From assembly GCA_007695015.1 (NCBI GenBank), contig REEN01000067.1:1-64000 (forward strand): 64,000 bases of DNA, in the 5' to 3' direction. Source of the stretch: Marinilabiliales bacterium (lineage in GTDB: Bacteria; Bacteroidota; Bacteroidia; Bacteroidales; PUMT01). The translations under genes were made by a program, and so were the position numbers. The notes under the pieces are model-generated. The model saw only the letters and a list, made by a program, of their open reading frames with translations. It made no database searches and was not told the DNA's origin. Each line of letters opens with the position of its first letter. Position 1 is the stretch's first letter. Positions 10,486 to 19,693 of this stretch are shown here, in pieces.

Positions 10486-11049
10486 ATGAAAACTTTTAAT
10501 TTTCTAAGCCTGGTAAAAGAGAGGCAAAGCGACAGGAAATATTCAGACAAGCCGGTTGAAAAGGAGAAGCTGATGCGCTGCCTGGAAGCCGGGCGCCTTG
10601 CTCCATCTGCCTGTAACGCACAACCGTGGACCTTTATAGTTGTTGATGATCCTGAACTAAAAAATAAAGTTGCCAAAGAGACCAGCGGAGGGGTATTGCC
10701 GCTGAACCATTTCACATCACAGGCTCCGGTGCTGATTGCTATAGTTCTTGAAAAACCGAATATCACCTGCAGGTTTGGAGAGGTGGTAAAAGATAAGAAA
10801 TTTACAATTATGGATCTCGGTATTGCTGCTTCCCATATTTGTCTCCAGGCCGCCGCCGAGGGACTTGGATCATGCATGCTGGGATGGTTCAATGAGAAAA
10901 AGGTCAGCGATCTGCTCGGAATTCCCGGAAACAAAAGGCCTATGCTCATAATTACCCTGGGATACCCCGCAGGAAAAAAGCGGAAAAAGATCAGGAAAAA
11001 GCCTGAAGATGTGATCCGGTTCAACAGCTACAAGAAACAGGATCATTGA
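10486..11049 (+). CDS. Nitroreductase family FMN-dependent oxidoreductase
   Basis: 187 aa. The N-terminus carries ERQSDRKY and APSACNAQPW, the FMN-phosphate-binding signature of the nitroreductase fold, and LQAAAEGLGSCMLGW is the second conserved block. These are small soluble FMN enzymes that reduce quinones or nitroaromatics with NAD(P)H; the natural substrate is unknown. The ATG at 10486 was chosen because it begins the conserved FxxLVKxRxSxRxY segment. In-frame ATGs at 10387 and 10459 would add residues overlapping or abutting the previous gene. The C-terminus is a basic KKRKKIRKKP tail. Confidence 0.85.
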   Translation: MKTFNFLSLVKERQSDRKYSDKPVEKEKLMRCLEAGRLAPSACNAQPWTFIVVDDPELKNKVAKETSGGVLPLNHFTSQAPVLIAIVLEKPNITCRFGEVVKDKKFTIMDLGIAASHICLQAAAEGLGSCMLGWFNEKKVSDLLGIPGNKRPMLIITLGYPAGKKRKKIRKKPEDVIRFNSYKKQDH

Positions 11050-11186
11050 TCTAAAAGGGCAGTTGGCAATGTTAATCAGAAACCACGGTCGTATAAACAA
11101 CTGGAAAACGGTGCTGTATGATCACGAATGATTTGATAACTAAATGTTTTGACCGTCTGAAGGGGGACAAAATGTTTTTTTAATGC

Positions 11187-11194
11187 TAAATTTG
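11187..11194 (+). promoter_or_regulatory. Possible -7 box for the M3 peptidase gene
   Basis: TAAATTTG matches TAnnTTTG, 75 bp upstream of the chosen ATG at 11269. A TTTTG lies at 11147-11151, too far for a standard -33 element, so support rests on the -7 box alone. Confidence 0.3.
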
Positions 11195-11268
11195 TCAATT
11201 ATAGTTGCATGATCAGATACAATAATATTAACCGGAAAACTACCAATATTTCACAAAAACAATTTAAG

Positions 11269-13380
11269 ATGAAGAAACTATGGCTTTTACCGGTCTTACT
11301 GACCATTATTTTTGTAACTGGTTGCCAGGCTCCGGCACCAGACGTTAATCCTCTGCTATCTGAATTTGACACCCCTTTTGGGGCGCCGCCATTCGACAGG
11401 ATAGACGATGAGCATTACCTGCCGGCCATAAAGGAGGGCATCAGGCAGCACAAGCTTGAGATTGAAGAATTAATAAGCAACCCCGAGCCTCCTACCTTTG
11501 AAAACACCATTGTCGCTTATGACAATGCCGGTGGGTTGCTCAGAAGAGTCAACCCTGTTTTTGGCGGGTTGCGCGGTGCAGAGACAAATCCCCGTCTCCA
11601 GGAGATAGCAAGGGAGACCACTCCGCTACTCTCGGCCCATAGCAACGAGATAAGCATGAACCAGGATCTCTTTGCCAGGATACAAACCGTCTATGAAAAC
11701 AGGTTTGACAAGAACCTCGACGCTGAGCAGCTCAGGGTGGTCGAAATGTATTACCGTGATTTCGAGCGTAACGGGGCGGCACTGCCTGAAGATAAACGCG
11801 AAGAGCTGGCCCGCCTGAGGGAAAGGATGTCGATGGTATCACTGGAGCTCAGTGAAAACATGCTTGCAGAGACCAATGCATTCGAGCTTGTACTGGAAGA
11901 TGAAAATGATCTGGCAGGGCTCCCACCGGGAGTTATTTCAGCCGCTGCAGAGGCAGCCGAACGTGCCGGGCATGAAGGCAAATGGGTAATTACCCTGCAC
12001 AATCCCAGCAGGCTTCCCTTCCTGCAGTATTCTGAGAGAAGGGATCTTCGTGAAAAGGTTCTGACAGCTTATGGAGAGCGTGGCAACAATGACAACGAAA
12101 ACGACAACAAGGAGCTGTTTGCAGAGCTGATGCAGCTCAGGCTGCAGATGGCCCGCCTGCTCGGTTTCGACAATTATGCCGAATACTTCCTTGATATCCA
12201 GATGGCGGAGAACCCTGATAATGTTTACGATTTCCTGCACCAGGTCTGGGAGCCGGCTGTGGCAAGGGCCGACAGGGAGCGGGCACAGATGCAGGCTATA
12301 GCCGACAGGGAAGGCGCCGGTTACAGTATTGAGGCATGGGACTGGTGGTACTACGCCGAAAAACTGCGCCAGGAGATGTACGAGCTTGATGATGACGAAG
12401 TCAACCCATACTTCACAATTGAGAATGTGAGGGAAGGCAATTTCGCCCTTGCCAACAAACTTTTTGGTCTGACCTTCGAACCAAGGCCTGAGGTGCCTGT
12501 ATATCACGAAGAGGTCGAAGCCTTCGAAGTTTTCGACAGGGACGGCTCACACCTGGGAATTCTTTATATCGATCCCCATCCCCGTCCGGGTAAAAGGCAG
12601 GGTGCCTGGTGCGGTACATACCGGTCAGGAGCATGGGAGAACGGTGAGAGGATCGCACCCATAGTTACCATAGTGATGAACTTCAGCCGGCCTTCCGGTG
12701 GAAGCCCGGCCATGTTGAGCTGGGATGAGACCACCACCTATTTTCATGAATTCGGGCATGCACTCCATAACTTCTTCGCCGAAGGCAGGTACAGGAGAAC
12801 TGCCCGGAGTGTGCCGAGGGACTTCGTGGAGCTTCCGTCGCAGATACTAGAAAACTGGGCCGGGGAGCCGGAACTGCTGAAGACATACGCAATACATTAC
12901 GAAACAGGCGAACCTATTCCCGATGAGCTTATAAGCCGCCTTCGCAGGGCAGAGCATTTCAACCAGGGTTTTATGAATGTTGAATACCTGGCTTCGGCAT
13001 TTCTGGACATGGACTGGCACACCACCGACCATGGCGATGAGATAGATGTAATCGGATTTGAGAAGGAATCGATGAACAAAATTGGATTGCCTGATGAGAT
13101 CATACCCAGGTGGAGGACAACCTATTTCGGGCATATCTTCGGAACCGGATACGCAGCAGGATACTACGTGTACCGGTGGGCCGGTGTTCTCGATGCCGAT
13201 GCGTTCATGGCCTTCAAGGAATCGGGCGACCTGTTTAACCAGGAGCTGGCCGAAAGGTTCAGGAAATACATTCTCGCCGAGAACAACCTCTGGGAAGGTA
13301 TGGAAGCCTATGTCAAATTCAGGGGTCATGAACCATCGATTGAACCTTTCCTCATCCAAAAGGGTTTAATGGAACGATAA
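11269..13380 (+). CDS. dcp: M3 family zinc metallopeptidase lipoprotein (peptidyl-dipeptidase Dcp-like)
   Basis: 703 aa. The N-terminus is a lipoprotein signal (MKKLWLLPVLLTIIFVTGC) with Cys at residue 19 as the lipidation site, so the enzyme is probably anchored in the cell envelope. The zinc motif HEFGH is at residues 493-497, followed by the conserved distal Glu region (FVELPSQILENW). Length and motifs match M3A peptidases of the Dcp/oligopeptidase A group, which remove dipeptides from, or cleave, short peptides. The ATG at 11269 was preferred over 11209 because it starts directly at the signal peptide. No operon partner is evident; hydE starts 65 bp downstream. Confidence 0.92.
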   Translation: MKKLWLLPVLLTIIFVTGCQAPAPDVNPLLSEFDTPFGAPPFDRIDDEHYLPAIKEGIRQHKLEIEELISNPEPPTFENTIVAYDNAGGLLRRVNPVFGGLRGAETNPRLQEIARETTPLLSAHSNEISMNQDLFARIQTVYENRFDKNLDAEQLRVVEMYYRDFERNGAALPEDKREELARLRERMSMVSLELSENMLAETNAFELVLEDENDLAGLPPGVISAAAEAAERAGHEGKWVITLHNPSRLPFLQYSERRDLREKVLTAYGERGNNDNENDNKELFAELMQLRLQMARLLGFDNYAEYFLDIQMAENPDNVYDFLHQVWEPAVARADRERAQMQAIADREGAGYSIEAWDWWYYAEKLRQEMYELDDDEVNPYFTIENVREGNFALANKLFGLTFEPRPEVPVYHEEVEAFEVFDRDGSHLGILYIDPHPRPGKRQGAWCGTYRSGAWENGERIAPIVTIVMNFSRPSGGSPAMLSWDETTTYFHEFGHALHNFFAEGRYRRTARSVPRDFVELPSQILENWAGEPELLKTYAIHYETGEPIPDELISRLRRAEHFNQGFMNVEYLASAFLDMDWHTTDHGDEIDVIGFEKESMNKIGLPDEIIPRWRTTYFGHIFGTGYAAGYYVYRWAGVLDADAFMAFKESGDLFNQELAERFRKYILAENNLWEGMEAYVKFRGHEPSIEPFLIQKGLMER

Positions 13381-13445
13381 ACCGGTGAACAAAATCGCCG
13401 CTGAAGGGTTATTGGTACTGTTCCCGTAAACAGGAAAAGAGAGAG

Positions 13446-14540
13446 ATGACCGGAATTGAAAAATTACTGGAAAAGGATAATTACAACCTCCAGGAGCTTG
13501 CAGCTCTTCTCAAAACAGAAGGTGAAGAGCGCAGGCTCCTTTATGCCAGGGCGGCTGAGGTGAAAGCAGAACATGTAGGGAAAAAGGTATATTACAGGGG
13601 ACTCGTTGAGTTTTCCAATATATGCGGCAAGAACTGCCACTACTGCGGAATTCGCAGGGATAACAGGAACCTGAAAAGGTACAACCTGGGTGACGCTGAT
13701 ATCCTCGATGCAGTGAAGTTTGCATACGATAACAGGTATGCATCGGTGGTGCTGCAATCGGGCGAAATTGAAAGTCCCGGCTTCACCGACCGGATTGAAA
13801 AGCTGCTCAGGGAAATAAAGAGAATAAGCAATAACGAACTCGGAATAACCATTTCACTCGGAGAGCAAACGGAAGATGTGTACCGGCGCTGGTTCAGTGC
13901 CGGTGCACACCGTTACCTGCTCAGGATAGAAACATCCAATAAAGAGCTTTACAGGAAAATCCATCCTGATGACGGCAGGCACGATTATGACAGGCGCATT
14001 GAATGCCTGAGATCGCTCAAGGAGATAGGGTACCAGACCGGAACGGGGATCATGGTCGGACTGCCTTTTCAGACCATCGAAGATATAGCAGCCGACATCA
14101 TCTTCATGAAGGACTTTGATATAGATATGGTTGGGCTCGGACCATACATAGAGCACCGGGACACCCCTCTCTTCAGTTACCGGAAGAGCCTTCTGCCTCC
14201 CGAAGAGCGTTTCCACCTGGCAATGAAGGTTATTGCGCTGCTGCGGATCATGATGAAAGATATCAACATAGCCGCAGCTACCGCAATGCAGGCTATAGAT
14301 CCGATGGGGAGGGAGAAGGCCCTGATGGTTGGCGCCAATGTGATAATGCCCAATATAACACCCGGCAAATACAGGGATAGCTATAAACTTTACGAAAACA
14401 AGCCATGTACCGACGAGGAGGCTGAAGATTGCACCAAATGCCTTGAAGCAAGGATACATATGGCGGGCGACGAGATCGGTTACGGCGAGTGGGGCGACTC
14501 AAAACACTATGCCCGCAGGCGGGGCGGGCAGACCGGATAA
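13446..14540 (+). CDS. hydE: [FeFe] hydrogenase H-cluster maturase HydE (radical SAM)
   Basis: 364 aa. The radical-SAM cluster motif CX3CX2C is at C60, C64 and C67 (CGKNCHYC), followed by the GIR segment seen in HydE. Further marks are GTGIMVGLPFQT and a C-terminal CTKCLEARIHMAGDE region. HydE acts with HydG and HydF to build the diiron subcluster of [FeFe] hydrogenase. HydG is 3.5 kb away on the other strand and the hydrogenase operon is about 12 kb away, so the maturation genes are dispersed but local. HydF is not in the window. The length is normal and the start is a clear ATG after GAGAG. Confidence 0.93.
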   Translation: MTGIEKLLEKDNYNLQELAALLKTEGEERRLLYARAAEVKAEHVGKKVYYRGLVEFSNICGKNCHYCGIRRDNRNLKRYNLGDADILDAVKFAYDNRYASVVLQSGEIESPGFTDRIEKLLREIKRISNNELGITISLGEQTEDVYRRWFSAGAHRYLLRIETSNKELYRKIHPDDGRHDYDRRIECLRSLKEIGYQTGTGIMVGLPFQTIEDIAADIIFMKDFDIDMVGLGPYIEHRDTPLFSYRKSLLPPEERFHLAMKVIALLRIMMKDINIAAATAMQAIDPMGREKALMVGANVIMPNITPGKYRDSYKLYENKPCTDEEAEDCTKCLEARIHMAGDEIGYGEWGDSKHYARRRGGQTG

Positions 14541-14594
14541 AAAAATTTTTACTACATTGGCATGTTCAAATTTTAACCATAACATTTGCATGCC

Positions 14595-17165
14595 ATGACC
14601 AGAATATCTCTTCTTCTCCTTCTTTTTCTGATTACCATTTCAAGAGTTGATGCACAGTTTGACCTGGGCTACTATCTTCCCGAGACAGACTATGACCCGG
14701 GCATTCCCTCCCCTGAAGAGTTCCTCGGATACCAGGTTGGTGAATGGCACATTAACCATGCTTTGCTGGCACAGTATATGAACATCATAGCTGAAAAGTC
14801 CGGCAGGGCCATGATATATGAGTATGCCAGGTCGTACCAGCAACGTCCGCTATATCACCTTGTAATCACCTCTGAGGAAAACCAGCGTAACCTCGAAGAG
14901 ATACGAAAAAACCACCTGGCGCTGACAGATCCGGATATTTCGGCCGGAATTGAGATAAGCGGAATGCCGGCGGTAATAAGGCTTGGCTACGGTGTTCACG
15001 GAAATGAGCCGAGCGCACACAACGCAGCGCCGCTGGTTGCATATTATCTTGCTGCAGGACAGGGAGAAAAAGTGAGGGAAATTCTTGATAATCTCGTCAT
15101 AATTATCGACCCGTCGCTTAACCCGGATGGACAGGACCGGTTCGCGAGCTGGGTTAACCGCTACAGGAGCCACACACTCAACCCCGATCCCAACAACATC
15201 GAATTCAATGATGTATGGCCCGGGTCACGCACCAACCACTACTGGTTCGACCTGAACAGGGACTGGCTCCCGGTGCAGCATCCCGAAAGCTACGGAAGAA
15301 TAAAGGCATACCATAACTGGATGCCCAATATCAATACCGACCACCATGAGTTCGGCTCCAACTCAACATTTTTCTTTCAACCCGGCGTCCCCGAAAGGGT
15401 AAATCCCCGCACCCCGCAACGAACGGATGATCTTACCCTTGAGGTTGCAATGTACCACGCCAGGGCATTTGACGAGATAGGGCAGGTCTACTACACACAG
15501 CAGGGCTTCGATGACTTCTACTATGGTAAGGGATCCACCTACCCTGACGTCCATGGCAGCATAGGCATACTTTTCGAGCAGGCATCATCACGCGGACACC
15601 GCAGGGAGACCATCCATGGCATAATGGACTTTGCCGAGACAATCAAAAACCAGGTGGTAGTATCGTTGTCATCAATTGAAGCGGGACTGAATATGAGGGA
15701 GACACTGCTTGATCACCTGCGTTGGTTCTATACCTCGGCTGTGGAGGAAGCCGCTGCAGAACCTTTCCATGCATGGATCTTTGGCGACCGCTATGATCAT
15801 GGCAAAAACTATCACCTGCTTGACATTTTATCCACCCATGAAATTGAAGTGTATGAAATAAACGAGCCGGCCGGTATTGAAGGCAAAACATATTCACCCG
15901 GTTCGGCCTGGGTCGTACCGGTAAGGCAACCCCAGTACAGGCTTATCATGTCTGTGTTCGAGAAGGTGCTGGAGTTCGAAGACAGCCTTTTCTATGATGT
16001 GTCGACGTGGACCAAGCCGCTGGCATTCAACATGGATTACGGCAGGGTAACTTCAGCCCGCGATCTTGGCCGCCTGCAGGGCTCAAGAGTTGAAAACCCC
16101 GCCAGGCCCGAAGGAGGTCTGATTGGAGGAATGACAAACAATGCCTACCTGTTTGGATGGGACGACTACTACGCTCCCAAAGCACTCTATTATCTGCAGA
16201 ACAACGGGTTGCGCACCAAAGTTGCCACAGCGCCCTTTTCGATTGAGACATCTGCTGCAGGAGAGGTCGGTTTCGGTTACGGAAGCATCATGGTGCAGGT
16301 TATGGCACAGGATTGTACTCCTGAAGAGGTTTACCGGCTGGTCGGTGAAGCAGCCCGGCTTGCAGGTATAGAGATATATTCTGTTGAAACAAGTTTTTCG
16401 CAAGAGGGTATCCATCTTGGAAGCGGAAGTTTTGCCAACCTCCGAAAACCTGAAATACTGATGCTTATCGGATCGGGAACCAACAGCCGTGAGGCCGGCG
16501 AGGTGTGGCATTTGCTCGACCAGCGGTACAATATGCCTGTAACGAAGGTTGAGATAGAGAGGCTCAACTCAATGGATCTTAGCAGGTACAACACGATAGT
16601 GATGGTATCGGGCAGCTATAATGCAATAAACGATTCCGGTAAGGCATCACTCAACCGCTGGCTAAGGGCCGGAGGCAACATAGTAGCCTTCGGCACGGCC
16701 AACAGGTGGCTGGAAAGGAACGAATTTGCATCGATTGAGTTCATTTCCCCGGAACAGCCAGAAGAACCTGAATTCCTGCCCTACAGCACAAGGTCTGAAT
16801 ACAGGGGGGCCAGAAGGATATCGGGCACCATCTTCGAAACCAGCCTGGATATAACACACCCCGTAGGATATGGCTACCGTAACGGGTACCTGCCCTACTA
16901 TGTTACCGGAACACTCGCTGCAAAGCCGGATAAGGACAGCCCATTTGCAAACCCGCTGCTATACACCGGCAACTCGCTTATAAGCGGCTACGTATGGGAA
17001 CCCTACAGCAACCATTTGGATAACACGGCAGGTATACTGATCAACTCCAGGGGCAGGGGAAACATCGTCTCATTCATGCACAACCCCAACTTCAGGGCGT
17101 TCTGGTTCGGCACAAACAAGCTGTTTGCCAACTCCCTCTTTTTCGGACAGATTATGGGTAGGTAG
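14595..17165 (+). CDS. Secreted M14 family zinc carboxypeptidase
   Basis: 856 aa. A signal peptide (LLLLLFLITISRVDA) leads into a peptidase M14 domain. The HxxE zinc motif is HGNE (H135, E138), followed by NPDGQDRF and an HHEFGSN segment that supplies the third zinc-ligand region. The C-terminal half carries a glutamine-amidotransferase-like Rossmann segment (IVMVSGSYNAIND), a layout common in large Bacteroidota M14 peptidases. It would trim peptides outside the cytoplasm. The ATG at 14595 was chosen; a TTG nine bases earlier would only add three residues. A second copy of its last 15 codons lies just downstream, the remnant of a paralogue. Confidence 0.88.
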   Translation: MTRISLLLLLFLITISRVDAQFDLGYYLPETDYDPGIPSPEEFLGYQVGEWHINHALLAQYMNIIAEKSGRAMIYEYARSYQQRPLYHLVITSEENQRNLEEIRKNHLALTDPDISAGIEISGMPAVIRLGYGVHGNEPSAHNAAPLVAYYLAAGQGEKVREILDNLVIIIDPSLNPDGQDRFASWVNRYRSHTLNPDPNNIEFNDVWPGSRTNHYWFDLNRDWLPVQHPESYGRIKAYHNWMPNINTDHHEFGSNSTFFFQPGVPERVNPRTPQRTDDLTLEVAMYHARAFDEIGQVYYTQQGFDDFYYGKGSTYPDVHGSIGILFEQASSRGHRRETIHGIMDFAETIKNQVVVSLSSIEAGLNMRETLLDHLRWFYTSAVEEAAAEPFHAWIFGDRYDHGKNYHLLDILSTHEIEVYEINEPAGIEGKTYSPGSAWVVPVRQPQYRLIMSVFEKVLEFEDSLFYDVSTWTKPLAFNMDYGRVTSARDLGRLQGSRVENPARPEGGLIGGMTNNAYLFGWDDYYAPKALYYLQNNGLRTKVATAPFSIETSAAGEVGFGYGSIMVQVMAQDCTPEEVYRLVGEAARLAGIEIYSVETSFSQEGIHLGSGSFANLRKPEILMLIGSGTNSREAGEVWHLLDQRYNMPVTKVEIERLNSMDLSRYNTIVMVSGSYNAINDSGKASLNRWLRAGGNIVAFGTANRWLERNEFASIEFISPEQPEEPEFLPYSTRSEYRGARRISGTIFETSLDITHPVGYGYRNGYLPYYVTGTLAAKPDKDSPFANPLLYTGNSLISGYVWEPYSNHLDNTAGILINSRGRGNIVSFMHNPNFRAFWFGTNKLFANSLFFGQIMGR

Positions 17166-17185
17166 GGTTATTGATTTCAAACAAA

Positions 17186-17236
17186 CACAAGCTGTTTGCA
17201 AATTCACTGTTTTTCGGGCAGATTATGGGGAGATAG
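17186..17236 (+). pseudogene. 3'-end remnant of a second M14 peptidase gene
   Basis: The stretch encodes HKLFANSLFFGQIMGR and then TAG, identical to the last 15 residues of the upstream M14 peptidase (KLFANSLFFGQIMGR). Seven of the 15 codons differ, all by synonymous third-base changes: GCC/GCA, AAC/AAT, TCC/TCA, CTC/CTG, GGA/GGG, GGT/GGG and AGG/AGA. Only this tail remains and similarity fades just 5' of it. The simplest reading is a diverged tandem paralogue whose body was deleted. Confidence 0.75.
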
Positions 17237-17310
17237 GATAAACTAATTCCTTTACCCATGTTGCGGTTCCATCTGCCGGAAGGATTATAAAAAGGTAGGG
17301 TAAAACAGAA

Positions 17311-17571
17311 TCAGTGCCGGAACACCATCTTTTTGAGCTGTACACCACTTAACTGGCCAAGCTCTTTCTCCAGCTTGTCCATTTCGGCGGTATCGCCCAG
17401 AAGTTCGAGGAGTATGAGTCCGCAAGGCGAACACAGGTCCGTGGCAATCTCATGAAGTCCCAGGCGGGTCTTGATGGAGCAGCCGAACTTGGTCAGCAAC
17501 CGCTGAACATTGCCGGCCTCCTTTTCACGGTTGGTGATCAGTACACCAAGAATGCGGATTTCCTTTTCCAT
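17311..17571 (-). CDS. TM1266-type putative iron-only hydrogenase system regulator (copy 2)
   Basis: 86 aa, an ACT-like small protein with the layout of the TM1266 family: an N-terminal RILGVLITNR strand, KFGCSIKTRLGLHE, then LCSPCGLILLELLGD and a C-terminal KELGQLSGVQLKKM. The family is repeatedly found next to hydE/hydG and is annotated as a putative regulator of [FeFe] hydrogenase; the mechanism is not established. The ATG at 17571 was chosen over the TTG two codons earlier. It follows an 86-bp gap after a paralogue (copy 1), with hydG upstream of both on the same strand. Unlike copy 1 it has two cysteines in CSPC. Confidence 0.8.
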   Translation of the reverse strand: MEKEIRILGVLITNREKEAGNVQRLLTKFGCSIKTRLGLHEIATDLCSPCGLILLELLGDTAEMDKLEKELGQLSGVQLKKMVFRH

Positions 17572-17657
17572 AACCAAATGTCTTTCTTAATATTCAATTT
17601 ATACTTTTAAGTCACCAATATTGCTATTTCTCCTCCATGGACAACCACTCAGGCAGA

Positions 17658-17924
17658 TCAGCCGCCTTCCAGTTCAAATGACATGACCTGCAGGTTAAGC
17701 CCGCCGATCTCTCCCAGCTCCTTCTGTAACTTATCCCATTCGCCGCTGTCTCCTGCAAGCTCGAGGATGATGAACCCGTCACGGCTGCAAACCTCGCTGG
17801 TAAGCTCATGAAAACCAAGCCTGGTACGGATGCAGTGGGCATACTTTGACAGAACCGACTGTGTGCGACCCGCTTCCTTGATCCGGTCAAACACCTGAAG
17901 TCCCAAAACACGAAGTTCGCTCAT
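17658..17924 (-). CDS. TM1266-type putative iron-only hydrogenase system regulator (copy 1)
   Basis: 88 aa, paralogous to the next gene downstream. Shared signatures are RVLGLQVFDRIKEAGR, CIRTRLGFHE, VCSRDGFIILELAGD and LQKELGEIGGLNLQ. The ATG at 17924 (MSELRVLGL) fits the family start; a start further upstream would add an unconserved 18-residue leader. It sits 120 bp downstream of hydG on the same strand, the neighbourhood in which this family is normally seen. The CSPC of copy 2 is CSRD here, so the copies may have diverged in function. Regulatory role is inferred from family context only. Confidence 0.8.
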   Translation of the reverse strand: MSELRVLGLQVFDRIKEAGRTQSVLSKYAHCIRTRLGFHELTSEVCSRDGFIILELAGDSGEWDKLQKELGEIGGLNLQVMSFELEGG

Positions 17925-18044
17925 CGTTGTGTTATAAACAGTTAGTAAATTATTTATCTGCAAGTTACGGTTCCACAACAGTATTACACCGTTTCCCGGT
18001 ACACCTGCCCCTTATCACAACCGGAGCGGACCGGAGCCATTGCA

Positions 18045-19472
18045 TCAAAAATAGAGGTCGCGCTTACCCTCCCTTATCAACGCAAGCCTTTCCCTTATCT
18101 GGCCGGTGAGCTTTTCGCCGTCCAGCTGCCTGATGTTATCCTCGATCACCTTCCACCCCTTTTCGGCGGTAGCGGGCGGAGCATAATCCTCAAGGTATTC
18201 AGCCAAAGTGAGTATGGCGTTGGGCGAACAGAACCTTTTGATGAAGCCGGGCACCGAAAACTCCATAAAATGCTCACCTGTCCTCCCCTTCCTGTAGCAT
18301 GCCGTGCAAAATGAGGGGAGATAACCATCTTCCAGAAGTTCATCTATTATCTCGTTTAGCGACCTGGAATCATTAATCTTGAACTGCTCCTTGTTCAGGT
18401 CCTGCTCCTCATTAATGCTTTCCGAATAACTTCCCATTTCGAGTTTGGTGCCGCCATCGATCTGTGAAACGCCGAACTTCATAACCTCCCTCCTGACCAT
18501 CGCGTTTTCCCTTGCAGTCAGTATCATCCCGGTATACGGCACCGCAAGCCTGAGTATGGCGACGAGCCTGATGAACTCCTCATGGCTTACCATGTATTTT
18601 GGATCAACATTTACCGATGAGGCATCCTGAATCCTGGGGAAAGAAATAGTATGCGGCCCTACCCTGTAACATGCCTCAAAGTGGTTTGTATGCCGTACCA
18701 GTCCCAGTACCTCAAACCTCCAGTCGTACAACCCGAACAGTGCGCCAATGCCAACATCGTCTATGCCTGCCTCCTGCGCCCTGTCGAGTGCAGTGAGACG
18801 GTAATCGTAGTCCATCTTTTTCCCACCAAGATGGTATTTCTGATAAGTTTCCTTATGATATGTCTCCTGGAAGATCTGGTAGGTGCCAATGCCTGCATCC
18901 TTCACAATACGGAACCCGTCAATATCGAGGGGTGCGGCATTTATATTCACCCTCCTGATCTCGCCGTTGCCCTTTTTAACCGAATAAACCGTTCGTACAG
19001 TATGGGCAATATATTCGGCATTATAAGCAGGATGCTCGCCGTAAACCAGGATAAGCCGCTTCTGCCCGTTGTCCTCGAGTGCCTCGACCTCTTTTACCAG
19101 CTGGCTGTCGGATAGTGTCTGCCTGACGGCAAATTTGTTGGAGGTCCTGAATCCACAATAGGTGCAGTTGTTGGTACACTTGTTACCCACGTACAGCGGT
19201 GCAAACAACACGATACGGTTGCCGTACACCCTCTTTTTGAGCTCCCTGGCGCCCTCCTTTATCTCTTCTATCAGTTCGGGAGAATCAGCGTTTATAAGCA
19301 CCGCGGTCTCTTCAAGGGTGAGCCGCTGTTTACCGAGAGATTTAGCAATTACTTCTCTAACCCTTTCGGGGGATGACCGGGTATTGTTTATCAGGTTCCA
19401 AATCTCATCGGGGTCGATGAAAGGTTCCATCCGCCGGTCCTTTATGCTGCATTTTTCAGGATAAAACTTCAT
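18045..19472 (-). CDS. hydG: [FeFe] hydrogenase H-cluster maturase HydG (radical SAM tyrosine lyase)
   Basis: 475 aa, full length. The radical-SAM motif is C99, C103 and C106 (CTNNCTYCGF). The C-terminal auxiliary-cluster motif CTACYRKGRTG...RFC, which binds the dangler-iron cluster in HydG, is intact. HydG cleaves tyrosine to make the CO and CN ligands of the H-cluster. The gene is followed on the same strand by two TM1266-type genes. It is preceded by a 221-bp spacer after ung, so it probably has its own promoter. Confidence 0.95.
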   Translation of the reverse strand: MKFYPEKCSIKDRRMEPFIDPDEIWNLINNTRSSPERVREVIAKSLGKQRLTLEETAVLINADSPELIEEIKEGARELKKRVYGNRIVLFAPLYVGNKCTNNCTYCGFRTSNKFAVRQTLSDSQLVKEVEALEDNGQKRLILVYGEHPAYNAEYIAHTVRTVYSVKKGNGEIRRVNINAAPLDIDGFRIVKDAGIGTYQIFQETYHKETYQKYHLGGKKMDYDYRLTALDRAQEAGIDDVGIGALFGLYDWRFEVLGLVRHTNHFEACYRVGPHTISFPRIQDASSVNVDPKYMVSHEEFIRLVAILRLAVPYTGMILTARENAMVRREVMKFGVSQIDGGTKLEMGSYSESINEEQDLNKEQFKINDSRSLNEIIDELLEDGYLPSFCTACYRKGRTGEHFMEFSVPGFIKRFCSPNAILTLAEYLEDYAPPATAEKGWKVIEDNIRQLDGEKLTGQIRERLALIREGKRDLYF

Positions 19473-19593
19473 TATTTTCAGAAAGAAAAAACAGGTAATG
19501 GATTGCTCAAATACTTTCCGCTAAGTTAGCCCAAAATGGCATAAATACGAAGCCTTTTACCGGTTTTTTGATATCCGGTTTTGGCTCGGGTTA

Positions 19594-19624
19594 CCCGTGG
19601 TCTTTTCGCTCAGGTTACCACGGG
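19594..19624. repeat. Inverted repeat between ung and hydG
   Basis: Arms CCCGTGGT (19594-19601) and ACCACGGG (19617-19624) are perfect complements around a 15-nt loop. The same stretch holds a direct repeat of the form GCTCnGGTTACC. There is no T-tract, so it is not a typical intrinsic terminator. It lies about 120 bp upstream of hydG and could be a regulator site or a structured trailer of ung. Confidence 0.4.
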
Positions 19625-19693
19625 GTGTTAAGGCTCAGGCTGCTCCTGATCTTTTGACCCGGACTGTCCTGGCATCAGGTAAGCAGGGGTGGA

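Noticed and set aside
17624-17911. Separate 95-aa minus-strand gene overlapping the first TM1266-type regulator.
   Set aside because: It is in another frame over a family-matched gene, has no recognisable motif and its composition looks like a frame shadow.
19594-19624. Intrinsic terminator for ung.
   Set aside because: The inverted repeat is perfect, but the loop is long and no T-run follows on the minus strand; kept only as a repeat.
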